Shown: positions 34,614 through 43,434, counted from the stretch's first letter. The stretch: DNA of 43,557 nucleotides from Prolixibacteraceae bacterium (GCA_021740385.1 JAIOZY010000044.1:1-43557), one strand, 5' to 3'. Program-made: numbers and translations. Notes: a model not told the origin generated them from the letters alone.

Positions 34614-35513
34614 TCACTTACTTTCCCGCAATTTTTTGTATTCCCCGGTAGCCCCTTTGGTTTTGCCAGCCAAGGTTTCCCAGTCGACCAGTTCGAATAC
34701 AAATTCTTTTTTATCATTTTTAACCGTGACAGTCCTGCCTTCAACCGTATAAGAATAATTTACCGCTAAGCCAAGAATGGAATCGTACATAACCACGGTT
34801 GTATCGTTCCTAAAATCGAGCTTTTCAAAAAAACATTTGCTGCAAAAGAATATACCCGAAAGGGCTTCCCTAATCTGCACGGCCTCTTTTTCCTCGGGTG
34901 TGAGGGCAGCATACTCATCCAGTAACTTTTCTTCGCTGGCTTTGACCTCCTCTTTAGGCTTAGCGGCAGAAGTTTTACTCCCCTTTTTAGAGGTTTCTTT
35001 TTCGGGCTCTTTTTCTTCGACCCATTGCTCAAAAGGAGCGCGAGCTTTTTCAAGCGCTTTACGGTATGCGGCATTGTTTGCTCCGTAGCCGGCAACCTGT
35101 ATCCGGTCGATCTTTTTCTTTGAAAAATGCCACTTCACTTTGTATTTCCGCAAAGGTTTTACCTCAAGGGAAAGGTCTTCGAGCGTGGAAACGGTCAATT
35201 CCGATACGATCAAGGTATCGCTGACCGATACGATGGAATCCGTTACCTGATATCCTTCTCCATGCAAACTGTCCATGAGTTGCAATAACATTGCGGTTTC
35301 TAACTGTTCCGCTATTGACTCAAACACGAAATCGTTGGCGAAAGACTTCTGAAGAGACGACTCGTTTCCCGAATTGAAAGCATCCACGACATTTTTAACA
35401 ACCAGCTGGTTATCGAATTTGCATGCAACAATCAGCACGGCAAAAAACAGGGCTACAACTAACAGGGAAATGAAAAAAACAACAGAAATCTTACCGCAAA
35501 GGCTCTTTTTCAT
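34614..35513 (-). CDS. Membrane-anchored protein of unknown function
   Basis: A 299-residue protein with one N-terminal transmembrane helix (VVFFISLLVVALFFAVLIVA), a mixed domain (~35-155; VVDAFNSGNESSLQKSF...), a charged low-complexity stretch rich in Lys, Glu and Ala (~165-215), and a C-terminal domain with a CSKCFF pair of cysteines. I chose the ATG at 35513 (MKKSLCGK); an upstream ATG at 35537 is possible. I do not recognise the family. Confidence 0.65.
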   Translation of the reverse strand: MKKSLCGKISVVFFISLLVVALFFAVLIVACKFDNQLVVKNVVDAFNSGNESSLQKSFANDFVFESIAEQLETAMLLQLMDSLHGEGYQVTDSIVSVSDTLIVSELTVSTLEDLSLEVKPLRKYKVKWHFSKKKIDRIQVAGYGANNAAYRKALEKARAPFEQWVEEKEPEKETSKKGSKTSAAKPKEEVKASEEKLLDEYAALTPEEKEAVQIREALSGIFFCSKCFFEKLDFRNDTTVVMYDSILGLAVNYSYTVEGRTVTVKNDKKEFVFELVDWETLAGKTKGATGEYKKLRESK

Positions 35514-35537
35514 ATCGCAAATTTTTGATTTTAACAT

Positions 35538-36178
35538 TTTATCACGGTCAAATATTTAAAATTATGGAAGTTATGGAAATTTTCTTAATATACTGCTAAT
35601 TAATTAAATCAATTGCACATAAACAATCATTAGTGCCCGGTTAAAAAAACTTAAGATTGCTTCTCCGTCAGCTGGCGGATACCTATAACAGTTTTGTGCA
35701 ACGGACTGTATGTGTAACGAATACAAAAATTCCATTTTACGATCATTCTGTATTCCGGCCATAGAAAGCACGTTCTTTTTGAAGTCTCGACATATGTCGG
35801 GAACTGTGACCGTTTTTTTAGCTACAACATTCATATCTTTTCCCGCACATAATCCTGATAGCTATCGGGATGGGGGCAATTCAACGTTCATTAAACAAAC
35901 GATAATCGGAATTCAGGATGCCCCTAAGCCCTGCAAGGGAGTAATATTAATAGACCGGAGCATCGCCCCGGGTAAGGGAACGCGTACGTGGGAACCGTTC
36001 GATCCACCCGGCTGGTTAAGGGGTACAACCATATATCGAACGGAATAGCAGCCCGTTGTATTCATCATTCTGAAACAAAACGCCCTACTGCCCTGTATGT
36101 ACCCTTTGAGCACTTCAGTCTCACTGTCATCTTCGCATTATGCCCAAAAATATACAGTCATTGAATTACACAAGTTTA
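35538..36178. other. Gene-free 640-bp stretch with a GC-rich islet and a REP-like palindrome
   Basis: No convincing gene. A CTGATAGCTATCGGGA palindrome lies at ~35859-35873. A block at ~35915-36055 is clearly richer in G+C than its surroundings and could read APGKGTRTWEPFDPPGW in one frame, but it lacks a credible start and coding context. It may be a remnant of a mobile or repeated element. Confidence 0.4.
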
Positions 36179-36210
36179 TTTAGCCCAATTCATTATTTTG
36201 GTTATTTTTG
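36179..36210 (+). promoter_or_regulatory. Promoter of the GH5-like gene (TTTA-N20-TATTTTTG)
   Basis: The -7 box TATTTTTG (36203-36210) matches TAnnTTTG exactly. A TTTA (36179-36182) lies 20 bp upstream in place of TTTG. The predicted start of transcription is ~16 nt before the ATG at 36232. Confidence 0.55.
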
Positions 36211-36231
36211 GCTAAATCAATTCGAAAAAAT

Positions 36232-37341
36232 ATGAAAACATCTATCATCATCTTCATACTCATCATTGTAACCACAGCCCTTTTTACAGGCTGTACAGCA
36301 ACAGAAAAAAACGAACGGATTACCATTGACGGAACCCGTTTTGTACTGAACGGCAACGAAATATTCATGAACGGGGTGAACACCCCCTGGGATAACTGGA
36401 ACGACTTTGGCGGCGAATACGACCCCGGGTTCTGGGACAGCGAATTCCAGCGTATCCGCGAATGGGGCGGAAATTGCTCGCGAATCTGGATATCGTGCGA
36501 TGGCGATGTTGGTATCGAAATCGACAGCAACGGCGTGGTTTCAGGCGTAACCGAAAAACACTGGAACGACCTTGAAAGCATGTTTGCTTTTGCACAAAAG
36601 CACAAAGTTTACATTATGGCTACCCTGCTTTCGTTCGACCATGCCAAAGCTTCGCACGAAAGTTACCCGAAATGGCGTAAAATGATTGCTTCGAAGGAAA
36701 ACGTCGATGCCTATGTTGCCAACTATGTGGTTCCGTTCGTGAACCGTTTTAAGGACAATCCCTACCTGTGGTGCATCGATGCCTGCAACGAAATTGAATG
36801 GGTTAACCAGGACCGCAACAACGCACAGGCCCCATGGGAAGACCTGCAATACCTTGTTGGATCAATGGCCGTAGCTGTTCACGAAAACAGCGATGTTTTA
36901 TTTACTCTGGGAAGTGCTGCCGTAAAATGGAACAGCGATATGCCCGGTGAATTTGAAGGCAACTATTGGAGCGATGAAAAATTGCAGGCACATGTGAACT
37001 CACCACAGGCTTTTCTCAATTTTTACTCACCCCATTATTATGGCTGGGTAGTGAAACATTTTGGAAGCTTCACCGACCTCTCTCCCGCCGATTATGGCCT
37101 GAACGACCGTCCCTGTATGATTGGCGAAAACCCGGGTGGCGGTGTGTTCCTGCAAACGGCTGATGGCAAAGACTCTGTGATTGTCCCCATTGAAGATGCT
37201 TTTATACGCACTTACGAAAACGGATGGAAAGGCCTAATGGTATGGACCTCAAACGGTGTCGACCGCTTTGGCGACATCAGCATCAGCGGCCCGGGATTGA
37301 AAGCCTTTGCCGAGAAATACCCGGAACTGGTAAATCCATAA
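36232..37341 (+). CDS. GH5-like glycoside hydrolase lipoprotein
   Basis: A 369-residue lipoprotein (lipobox LFTGC). GH5-type barrel: RFVLNGNEIFMNGVNTPWDNW, EFQRIREWGGNCSRIWI, CIDACNEIEWV (acid/base Glu) and RPCMIGENPGGG (nucleophile Glu). It has the Asn-Glu pair of clan GH-A, but its sequence differs from the mannanases at 7-10 kb, so substrate is open (cellulose, mannan or a glycoprotein glycan). It is a single gene with its own promoter and lies 26 kb from the mannan locus. I chose the ATG at 36232; an upstream TTG at 36208 overlaps the -7 box. Confidence 0.78.
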   Translation: MKTSIIIFILIIVTTALFTGCTATEKNERITIDGTRFVLNGNEIFMNGVNTPWDNWNDFGGEYDPGFWDSEFQRIREWGGNCSRIWISCDGDVGIEIDSNGVVSGVTEKHWNDLESMFAFAQKHKVYIMATLLSFDHAKASHESYPKWRKMIASKENVDAYVANYVVPFVNRFKDNPYLWCIDACNEIEWVNQDRNNAQAPWEDLQYLVGSMAVAVHENSDVLFTLGSAAVKWNSDMPGEFEGNYWSDEKLQAHVNSPQAFLNFYSPHYYGWVVKHFGSFTDLSPADYGLNDRPCMIGENPGGGVFLQTADGKDSVIVPIEDAFIRTYENGWKGLMVWTSNGVDRFGDISISGPGLKAFAEKYPELVNP

Positions 37342-37421
37342 TAATAGATTCCAAAAAAAACATCAATAATGAGTTATATAAGGATGAAAAACAAAATAAA
37401 ACATTCATGCACTATCCAGTC

Positions 37422-37442
37422 CCCTTCTCCTTGGGAGAAGGG
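37422..37442. repeat. REP-like hairpin before the MBL gene
   Basis: CCCTTCTCC and GGAGAAGGG form a perfect 9-bp stem with a TTG loop, followed by TTAGGGATGAGG. The CCCTTCTCC-TTG-GGAGAAGGG ... GGG-ATGAGG pattern resembles intergenic repeats seen in many bacterial genomes. It ends 26 bp before the ATG at 37469, in the likely mRNA leader. Confidence 0.5.
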
Positions 37443-37468
37443 TTAGGGATGAGGCCAAAATCCAGCTT

Positions 37469-38869
37469 ATGATCATAAAATTTCTGGGCGCAGCCCGCGA
37501 GGTAACAGGCAGCAAACACCTGATCATTACCCAAAAAAACAAGAAAATCCTGCTCGATTGCGGGATGTACCAGGGAAAAGGCATCGAAACCGACAGCTTG
37601 AACCGCGATTTGGGCTTCGATCCGCAGGAGATTGACCACATCATCCTGAGCCATGCACACATCGACCACTCGGGACTAATACCTTATATGTACAAGCTGG
37701 GATTCAGGGGATCGGTGATCTGCACCAATGCAACCCGCGACCTGTGTGCCATATTGCTGGCCGACTCGGGCGCCATACACGAATCGGACACGGCACGGTT
37801 CAATGTGAAGAGAAAAAAACAAGGCCTGCCACCCATCGAAACTATCTACACCCGCAAGGATGCCGTAAACTCAATGCAGTTGTTTATTGGCGTGGCCTAC
37901 GACCGAAAATTCTACATTGACGAAAACACCAAAGTAAAATTCACCAACTCGGGGCACATGCTGGGCAGCAGCGTGGTTAGCCTGGAAGTTGCCGAAACCG
38001 ATGGTGTAAAAAAGATTGCTTTTACCGGCGATATTGGCCGTAATTCAAATAAAATACTGCGCGAACCAACCCCGTTTCCCCAGGCCGACTACCTGATTAC
38101 CGAAGCCACGTATGGCGACCGCCTGCACAAAACCACCAAAGAAGCCAGGGACGAGTTGCTGCATGTAATAAAACATACCTGCCTCGAAAAAAAGGGAAAA
38201 CTGATCATTCCGTCTTTCAGTGTTGGAAGGACACAGGAGATTGTGTACACCATGAACCAGATGTTCAACGACGGCATCCTGCCCCGTATCGATATTTTTG
38301 TCGACAGTCCGCTGGCCGTAAATGCCACCGAAATATTCCGCATGCACCCCGAGTGTTTCAACGACGAGATATTGCACGAAATGCACATGGACCCCGACCC
38401 GTTTGGCTTCGACCGGCTCTATTACGTGCGGTCAGTCACCGATTCAAAAAAAATCAATTACCGCAGTGAACCCTGTGTGGTAATCTCTGCATCAGGTATG
38501 ATGGAGGCCGGGAGGGTAAAACACCACCTGGCCAATACCATTTCAAATTTCCGGAATTCAATACTTGCCGTGGGCTATTGTGCGCCCCGTACACTTGGGG
38601 CAAAAATACTCAGGGGCGACCACGAGGTTTCAATTCATGGGTTTAAACACCCGGTAAGGGCTGAAATTTTTCGTATCGACTCGTACAGTGGACACGGCGA
38701 TTACAATGAGATGGGCGAATACCTCGACTGCCAGATCAAAGACCGCTTGAAAAAAACCTTCATTGTTCATGGGGAATACGAACCGCAGCAAGCTTTCAAA
38801 CAACACCTTGAAAGCAAGGGGTTCAGCAATATTGAAATACCTGAAAAGGGCGATTGGTTTGAGTTGTAA
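37469..38869 (+). CDS. MBL-fold/beta-CASP RNA-processing-type hydrolase
   Basis: A 466-residue cytoplasmic metallo-hydrolase of the CPSF73/Ysh1-like beta-CASP group. Zinc motif SHAHIDHSG (H62, H64, D66, H67), further ligands in SGHMLGS and FTGDIGR, beta-CASP motifs SFSVGRTQEIVY, SASGMMEAGRVKHH and DSYSGHGD, and a C-terminal FIVHGEYEPQQAFKQ. Relatives cut or degrade RNA; the bacterial homologues with this length are poorly characterised, so the substrate is unknown. No operon partner. Confidence 0.9.
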   Translation: MIIKFLGAAREVTGSKHLIITQKNKKILLDCGMYQGKGIETDSLNRDLGFDPQEIDHIILSHAHIDHSGLIPYMYKLGFRGSVICTNATRDLCAILLADSGAIHESDTARFNVKRKKQGLPPIETIYTRKDAVNSMQLFIGVAYDRKFYIDENTKVKFTNSGHMLGSSVVSLEVAETDGVKKIAFTGDIGRNSNKILREPTPFPQADYLITEATYGDRLHKTTKEARDELLHVIKHTCLEKKGKLIIPSFSVGRTQEIVYTMNQMFNDGILPRIDIFVDSPLAVNATEIFRMHPECFNDEILHEMHMDPDPFGFDRLYYVRSVTDSKKINYRSEPCVVISASGMMEAGRVKHHLANTISNFRNSILAVGYCAPRTLGAKILRGDHEVSIHGFKHPVRAEIFRIDSYSGHGDYNEMGEYLDCQIKDRLKKTFIVHGEYEPQQAFKQHLESKGFSNIEIPEKGDWFEL

Positions 38870-38915
38870 GGAAGATAGGAGACTTAAGATTATAGATTAA
38901 AGACAAAAGACAAAA

Positions 38916-38957
38916 GGCAGAAGGCAGAAGGCAGAAGGCAGAAGGCAGAAGGCAGGA
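38916..38957. repeat. GGCAGAA heptamer tandem repeat
   Basis: Five perfect GGCAGAA units and one changed unit (GGCAGGA) lie between the MBL gene and the convergent symporter gene. The heptamer length and intergenic place resemble the GTGAGAA repeats near 19.57 kb. No coding frame covers it. Confidence 0.9.
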
Positions 38958-39012
38958 GCCCGCCGTCGTTAAAAATATGGCGGACAAAGACCGAAGACGG
39001 CAGATGACCTTA

Positions 39013-40227
39013 CTATACTTTCAGCTCTTCCCCTTCGGTTTTGGCAATAATAACCGAACCGCAACTGTCGCTCCATACATTTACACTTGTACGCAGCATA
39101 TCAAGAATTCGATCAACAGCCAGTATTAACCCAATCCCTTCGAGGGGCAAATTAACAGCCGATAAAATAATGGTAATCATTACCAGCCCGGCCATGGGAA
39201 TTCCGGCAGCACCAATGGAAGCCAGCAAAGCCGTAATCACTACAATCATTTGCTGTCCAAAACCAATATCAATACCGTATACCTGGGCAATGAACATGGC
39301 TGCTACACACTCGTACAAAGCTGTTCCGTCCATATTTATAGTGGCACCCAGCGGCAGCGTAAAACTGGAGATTTTATTGGGAACACCGCTGTTATTTTCA
39401 ACGGCATCCATTGTTAGCGGCAACGTTGCGCTCGACGATGATGTTGAAAAAGCCGTAAGTAAAGGGGTTAACATGTTTTTAAAATGTTTCAGCGGGTTGG
39501 CCCTGCCTGCCAGCCGGGTTAAAAGCGGCAGTGTTATAGTAGCATGAATGAGCAACCCGGCAACCACCACCACCATGTACATTCCCATGCTTCCGGCAAC
39601 CTGAAGCAGGTTTTCCGAATTGTTTGAGACTTCGTGTGCAACAATGGCGAAAATCCCAAGCGGTGTGAATTTTATAATGAACATGGTAATTTTCATCATC
39701 ACATCGAAAAAAGCATCGAAGAAACGGGTCAGGGTCTTTTTCGATTGTTCTCCAATACGGCTGATGAAATACCCCAGCAACATAGCAAAAAAGATTACGG
39801 GCAGTACCTGTCCCTCTGCCATGGCCTGAAAAACATTCGACGGAACAATACCAAGAATGATCTCTTTAAACGATAATCCTTCGAGCTTAAGGCCATCTAC
39901 CGACCTTGAAAGACCCAGGTCGGCACCAACGCCCGGTTGTATAAGGTTAACCAAAACCAACCCGGTAAGAATGGCAAACAAACTGGTAACCATGTAATAA
40001 GAAATTGTTTTCAGCCCTAACCTGCCAAAACTTCTGCCTCCGCCCATGCTGGTTATCCCCGATACAATGGAAGAAAAAATCAGTGGAATAACAATCATTT
40101 TTAAAGCGTTCAAAAAAAGTTCGCCAATCCAATAAAAGTATGGCACGCTTACAGGCAAAAAATAACCTGCCAGTACAGCTAAAACCAGGGCAATTAGAAT
40201 TTGCCAGTGCAATGCAATTTTTTTCAC
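39013..40227 (-). CDS. Dicarboxylate/amino acid:cation symporter (DAACS family)
   Basis: A 404-residue inner-membrane symporter with the GltP/DctA signature: SSSSATLPLTMDAVENN (serine-rich loop), SFTLPLGATINMDGTALYE (cation/substrate motif), AGIPMAGLVMITIIL and DRILDMLRTSVNVWSD (binding region). It imports glutamate/aspartate or C4-dicarboxylates with H+ or Na+. The Met-Arg combination in the last motif does not settle amino acid versus dicarboxylate. Divergent from rpoD. Confidence 0.93.
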   Translation of the reverse strand: MKKIALHWQILIALVLAVLAGYFLPVSVPYFYWIGELFLNALKMIVIPLIFSSIVSGITSMGGGRSFGRLGLKTISYYMVTSLFAILTGLVLVNLIQPGVGADLGLSRSVDGLKLEGLSFKEIILGIVPSNVFQAMAEGQVLPVIFFAMLLGYFISRIGEQSKKTLTRFFDAFFDVMMKITMFIIKFTPLGIFAIVAHEVSNNSENLLQVAGSMGMYMVVVVAGLLIHATITLPLLTRLAGRANPLKHFKNMLTPLLTAFSTSSSSATLPLTMDAVENNSGVPNKISSFTLPLGATINMDGTALYECVAAMFIAQVYGIDIGFGQQMIVVITALLASIGAAGIPMAGLVMITIILSAVNLPLEGIGLILAVDRILDMLRTSVNVWSDSCGSVIIAKTEGEELKV

Positions 40228-40390
40228 TTTACTCTCAATTTTCCGCTATATTAATAAAAATAATTTAAAAGGACAGGCCAAATATTATGTACAACATGAA
40301 ATTGAATTTTTAATGTTTTAATAAAAAGTCATTCTAAAAATCTTTGAAATATATTTTTTTAATTATTTTTCGAAACCAAATCAGGGGTCT

Positions 40391-41257
40391 ATGAGGCAAC
40401 TAAAAATAACAAAACAGGTAACCAACAGGGAAACCTTATCGTTGGATAAATATTTACATGAAATTGGTAAGGTTGATTTGTTAACGCCGGATAAGGAAGT
40501 TGAGCTGGCCAAACGCATTAAAAAAGGCGACCGCGAAGCTTTTGAACAACTCATTAATTCAAACCTCCGTTTTGTTGTTTCGGTTGCCAAACAATACCAA
40601 AACCAGGGTTTAAGCCTCCCCGACCTCATCAATGAAGGGAACCTGGGCTTAATTAAAGCCGCACAACGCTTTGATGAAACCCGTGGTTTCAAATTCATTT
40701 CTTATGCCGTTTGGTGGATCAGGCAATCAATTTTACAAGCTTTGGCCGAACAAGCACGGATTGTGCGTTTACCATTAAATAAAATTGGTTCCATCAACAA
40801 AATCAACAAAACATTCAACCAACTCGAACAGGAATTTCAGCGCGAACCAACGGCAAAAGAAATTTCTGAAATGCTGCAACTTACTCCCGAAGTGATTGAG
40901 GAGGCCATGAAAGCATCGGGCCACCATGTTTCGATGGATGCCCCCCTGCGCGATGAAGATGGTAATAATTTATACGACATACTTTTAAACGTTGAAACAC
41001 CCAGCCCCGACAAAGGACTGCTAAACAACTCATTACAGCAAGAAATCGAACGCTCGCTGGCGACATTGGGCGAACGGGAAGCCGAAATTATCCGCTTCTA
41101 TTTCGGTCTTAATGGCACACGCCCGCATACGCTCGAAGAAATTGGCGAAGTATTTGGGCTCACACGCGAAAGGGTGAGGCAAATAAAAGAAAAGGCCATT
41201 AAAAAGCTGAAAAACAATTACCGGAATAAACTGCTAAAAAGTTATTTAGGTGAATAA
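40391..41257 (+). CDS. rpoD: RNA polymerase primary sigma factor (RpoD/SigA)
   Basis: A 288-residue primary sigma factor of the short Bacteroidota type without region 1.1. Region 1.2 ([14 protein letters not shown]), region 2 with -10 recognition ([49 protein letters not shown]), region 3 ([18 protein letters not shown]) and region 4 HTH ([20 protein letters not shown]). This is the sigma expected to read the TTTG/TAnnTTTG promoters of the window. It ends at a strong terminator. Confidence 0.97.
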   Translation: MRQLKITKQVTNRETLSLDKYLHEIGKVDLLTPDKEVELAKRIKKGDREAFEQLINSNLRFVVSVAKQYQNQGLSLPDLINEGNLGLIKAAQRFDETRGFKFISYAVWWIRQSILQALAEQARIVRLPLNKIGSINKINKTFNQLEQEFQREPTAKEISEMLQLTPEVIEEAMKASGHHVSMDAPLRDEDGNNLYDILLNVETPSPDKGLLNNSLQQEIERSLATLGEREAEIIRFYFGLNGTRPHTLEEIGEVFGLTRERVRQIKEKAIKKLKNNYRNKLLKSYLGE

Positions 41258-41263
41258 AACATT

Positions 41264-41293
41264 AAGCCCTGCCACTCAAAGCAGGGCTTTTTT
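41264..41293 (+). terminator. Intrinsic terminator of rpoD
   Basis: AAGCCCTGC and GCAGGGCTT form a perfect 9-bp stem with an 8-nt loop, followed by TTTT. It begins 6 bp after the rpoD stop codon. Confidence 0.9.
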
Positions 41294-41315
41294 ATTGCAA
41301 TTGATTCAAAAAAAC

Positions 41316-41323
41316 TAATTTTG
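41316..41323 (+). promoter_or_regulatory. -7 element TAATTTTG before rpe
   Basis: Exact TAnnTTTG match 31 bp before the rpe ATG and just after the rpoD terminator. The -33 region is weak (ATTG or TTTA 18-21 bp upstream). Confidence 0.5.
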
Positions 41324-41354
41324 AGTGTTATTACATCTAAACGAATCACTATAA

Positions 41355-42005
41355 ATGAAACGATACATAGCACCATCGGTACTGGCAGCCAACTTTCTCG
41401 ATTTGAGAAAAGACATTGAAATGATCAACAACAGCGTTGCACACTTTATTCATTACGATGTTATGGACGGCGTTTTCGTCCCCAACATATCATTCGGGCT
41501 GCCCATACTAAAACAAATCAGCCAAATTGCCAAAAAACCGATTGATGTACACCTGATGATCAATGACCCCGATCCGTACATTATTCCCTTTAAAGAAGCC
41601 GGTGCAGCAAACATAACCGTGCACATGGAAACCTGCCACCATTTAAACCGGACTGTCAATTTTATTAAAGAACAAGGCATAATGGCAGGTATTTGCCTGA
41701 ACCCGCATACCCCGGTTTCAACCCTTGAAGAGGTTTTACCATTAGCCGACATGGTACTCTTAATGTCGGTAAACCCGGGCTATGGCGGACAATCGTTCAT
41801 TGAATCGACTTACCCAAAAGTAGAAAAACTGCGAAACGAAATCGATAAACGGGGGTTAAAAACCCTGATAGAAGTTGACGGAGGCGTGAATTACAAAACA
41901 GCAAAAAAACTGTTCGATGCCGGGGCTAACGTGCTGGTTTCAGGAAGTTTTGTATTCAAATCGGAAACACCTGAAAAAACCATTGAAAAATTACTGAATA
42001 TTTGA
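41355..42005 (+). CDS. rpe: Ribulose-phosphate 3-epimerase
   Basis: A 216-residue TIM-barrel enzyme interconverting ribulose-5-phosphate and xylulose-5-phosphate in the pentose phosphate pathway. Metal and catalytic motifs: PSVLAANFLDL, HYDVMDGVFVPNISFG, DVHLMI, MSVNPGYGGQSFI and LIEVDGGVN. Full length, cytoplasmic. It is 64 bp before the next gene. Confidence 0.97.
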   Translation: MKRYIAPSVLAANFLDLRKDIEMINNSVAHFIHYDVMDGVFVPNISFGLPILKQISQIAKKPIDVHLMINDPDPYIIPFKEAGAANITVHMETCHHLNRTVNFIKEQGIMAGICLNPHTPVSTLEEVLPLADMVLLMSVNPGYGGQSFIESTYPKVEKLRNEIDKRGLKTLIEVDGGVNYKTAKKLFDAGANVLVSGSFVFKSETPEKTIEKLLNI

Positions 42006-42057
42006 TTTTTGGCACGGAATTCGAAGAGAACAACCCGGCTGGTTTTAAAAAATAAAA

Positions 42058-42064
42058 AGGGAGG
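42058..42064 (+). promoter_or_regulatory. Unusually strong Shine-Dalgarno (AGGGAGG)
   Basis: The AGGGAGG stretch starting at about 42058 lies 5 bp before the ATG at 42070. It is unusual here because nearly all other genes of the window lack a clear Shine-Dalgarno. Confidence 0.5.
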
Positions 42065-42069
42065 AAACA

Positions 42070-42810
42070 ATGGAGTTGGAAAACGACGAAATATTTGAAA
42101 ATTTAAAGGACATGATTAACAACATTCCTCAAAACTTCAAAATTCTTGAGGAAACAATAGATTTGGAAGTCCAAAAGGAATATTTCGAATCGGTTAAAAA
42201 TATTGTTGCCAACCCTGAAATCGATACGCCCGATAACCTCATCCTTAAATTAAACGACCCCGCCATTTCTACAAACGAAAGAAAAACGGTATTGCAAAAG
42301 CTGGCTAATACCGATTCGGTAGAAGCGTTCAGGGCCCTCGAAAATTACAAAAAAGCCCCCCACCGCGGGCTTCACGACTGGGCCATACTTGCACACCAAC
42401 AAAGCAAAATGCTGCTTCACAGCTCCTTGCTCGACGAACAGCAGGTTTTTATTTCAACCGGGCTTGGGGGTAAAAACGATAAACTCAGGTACTTTTTAAT
42501 TTTCCCCTATAACAAACCCGAAAACAATCCCGGCAAACTTCAGAAAAACAGTCTAAAAAGCGAACTTGAATTTTTCACAAAAAACCATCAAGGCGTAGTT
42601 GAAAAAATCGATTTTTCCGAAAAGTTTGCCACAGCAATGGTGCTGCTTCCGCTTAAAGCCCCCATTCCCGATATCATTAAAGATGTCATTTCGGAATGCA
42701 ACAACTACGGCAGCTTTCTTAGTGAAGATGTGTTGATTACAAACATGAAAAAATTTTCGGACCGGGAAATTATTGAAATTATTGAAAAACAAAATGAAGA
42801 ACACGATTAA
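42070..42810 (+). CDS. Conserved protein of unknown function
   Basis: A 246-residue soluble, acidic protein without signal peptide or membrane segment. The N-terminal half is predicted helical (LANTDSVEAFRALENYKK, APHRGLHDWAILAHQQSKML), the C-terminal half mixed, including a segment IFPYNKPENNPGKL. I do not recognise the family; HEAT-like helices in the first half are possible. It overlaps the thiamine-binding gene by 17 bp, so the two are translated together. Confidence 0.75.
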   Translation: MELENDEIFENLKDMINNIPQNFKILEETIDLEVQKEYFESVKNIVANPEIDTPDNLILKLNDPAISTNERKTVLQKLANTDSVEAFRALENYKKAPHRGLHDWAILAHQQSKMLLHSSLLDEQQVFISTGLGGKNDKLRYFLIFPYNKPENNPGKLQKNSLKSELEFFTKNHQGVVEKIDFSEKFATAMVLLPLKAPIPDIIKDVISECNNYGSFLSEDVLITNMKKFSDREIIEIIEKQNEEHD

Positions 42811-43090
42811 CGCCGCCATTCAGGTATTACCACAATCAGAAACACTGCACCCCTACTCCATTGTTGATAAAGCCATTGAGGCGATACAAAAATCGGGACT
42901 GAAATACCGTATATGTCCGTTCGAAACCGTTGTTGAAGGAGAATACGGCGAGGTCATGAACCTGGTCAAAAAAATTCACGAAACCTGTTATCAAACCGAA
43001 ACCGACAACATGTTGGTTTACCTGAAAATACAATCGGCCAAAAACCGAAACGTTACCATTGAAGATAAAATGGAAAAGTACGACGATTAG
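42794..43090 (+). CDS. MTH1187-family thiamine-binding protein
   Basis: A 98-residue ferredoxin-like protein. The pattern AAIQVLPQSETLHPYSIVDK then AIEAIQKSGLKYRICPFETV and EGEYGEVMNLVKKIHE matches the MTH1187/YkoF thiamine-binding family. Members bind thiamine or precursors in the cytoplasm, sometimes as storage or transport partners. I chose the ATG at 42794; the frame is open upstream but overlaps the preceding gene. The partner gene suggests an uncharacterised two-gene unit. Confidence 0.8.
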   Translation: MKNTINAAIQVLPQSETLHPYSIVDKAIEAIQKSGLKYRICPFETVVEGEYGEVMNLVKKIHETCYQTETDNMLVYLKIQSAKNRNVTIEDKMEKYDD

Positions 43091-43130
43091 GGCACAGCAA
43101 AGCATTACAGCCGATTTATTTCGTTTTTTA

Positions 43131-43161
43131 TTTGCTGGTAAACAACGTTTCATTATATTTG
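43131..43161 (+). promoter_or_regulatory. tRNA-Arg promoter (TTTG-N19-TATATTTG)
   Basis: TTTG at 43131-43134 and TATATTTG at 43154-43161 are separated by 19 bp, the exact Bacteroidota primary-sigma arrangement. The tRNA begins 17 bp after the -7 box. Confidence 0.88.
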
Positions 43162-43178
43162 CACCGCAATTTTACAAC

Positions 43179-43252
43179 GGACTTGTAGCATAATTGGATA
43201 GTGCACCTGACTACGGATCAGGAGGTTGGGGGTTCGAGTCCCTCCAAGTTCA
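43179..43252 (+). tRNA. tRNA-Arg (anticodon ACG)
   Basis: A complete 74-nt cloverleaf. The acceptor stem GGACTTG/CAAGTTC contains one G-U pair, the D arm is GCAT/GTGC, the anticodon arm is CCTGA-CTACGGA-TCAGG (anticodon ACG, reading CGN arginine codons), and the T arm is GGGGG-TTCGAGT-CCCTC. The discriminator is A. CCA is not encoded. Its last 16 nt begin the 145-bp tandem repeats that follow. Confidence 0.95.
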
Positions 43253-43256
43253 CAGC

Positions 43257-43289
43257 AAAGGCTGCCAAATACGGTAGCCTTTCGTTTTT
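43257..43289 (+). terminator. tRNA terminator in repeat copy 1
   Basis: AAAGGCTGCC and GGTAGCCTTT pair (one G-U) around AAATAC, followed by CGTTTTT. Confidence 0.85.
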
Positions 43290-43401
43290 AGGGACCTGCC
43301 CGAATTGACCGAGGGACGAGAAGTGACTGACCGAAGGGAAGGAATCCCGATGATCCCGATAAAAATCGGGAGATATCGGGAAGTCCCTCCAAGTTCACAG
43401 C

Positions 43402-43434
43402 AAAGGCTGCCAAATACGGTGGCCTTTTGTTTTT
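43402..43434 (+). terminator. Terminator in repeat copy 2
   Basis: The same hairpin 145 bp further on. The change of TAGCC to TGGCC keeps a G-U pair, so the stem is retained. Confidence 0.75.

Noticed and set aside
35710-36048. Plus-strand open frame of 112 codons in the gene-free stretch
   Set aside because: No credible start or ribosome site, changing base composition along the frame and no recognisable domain.
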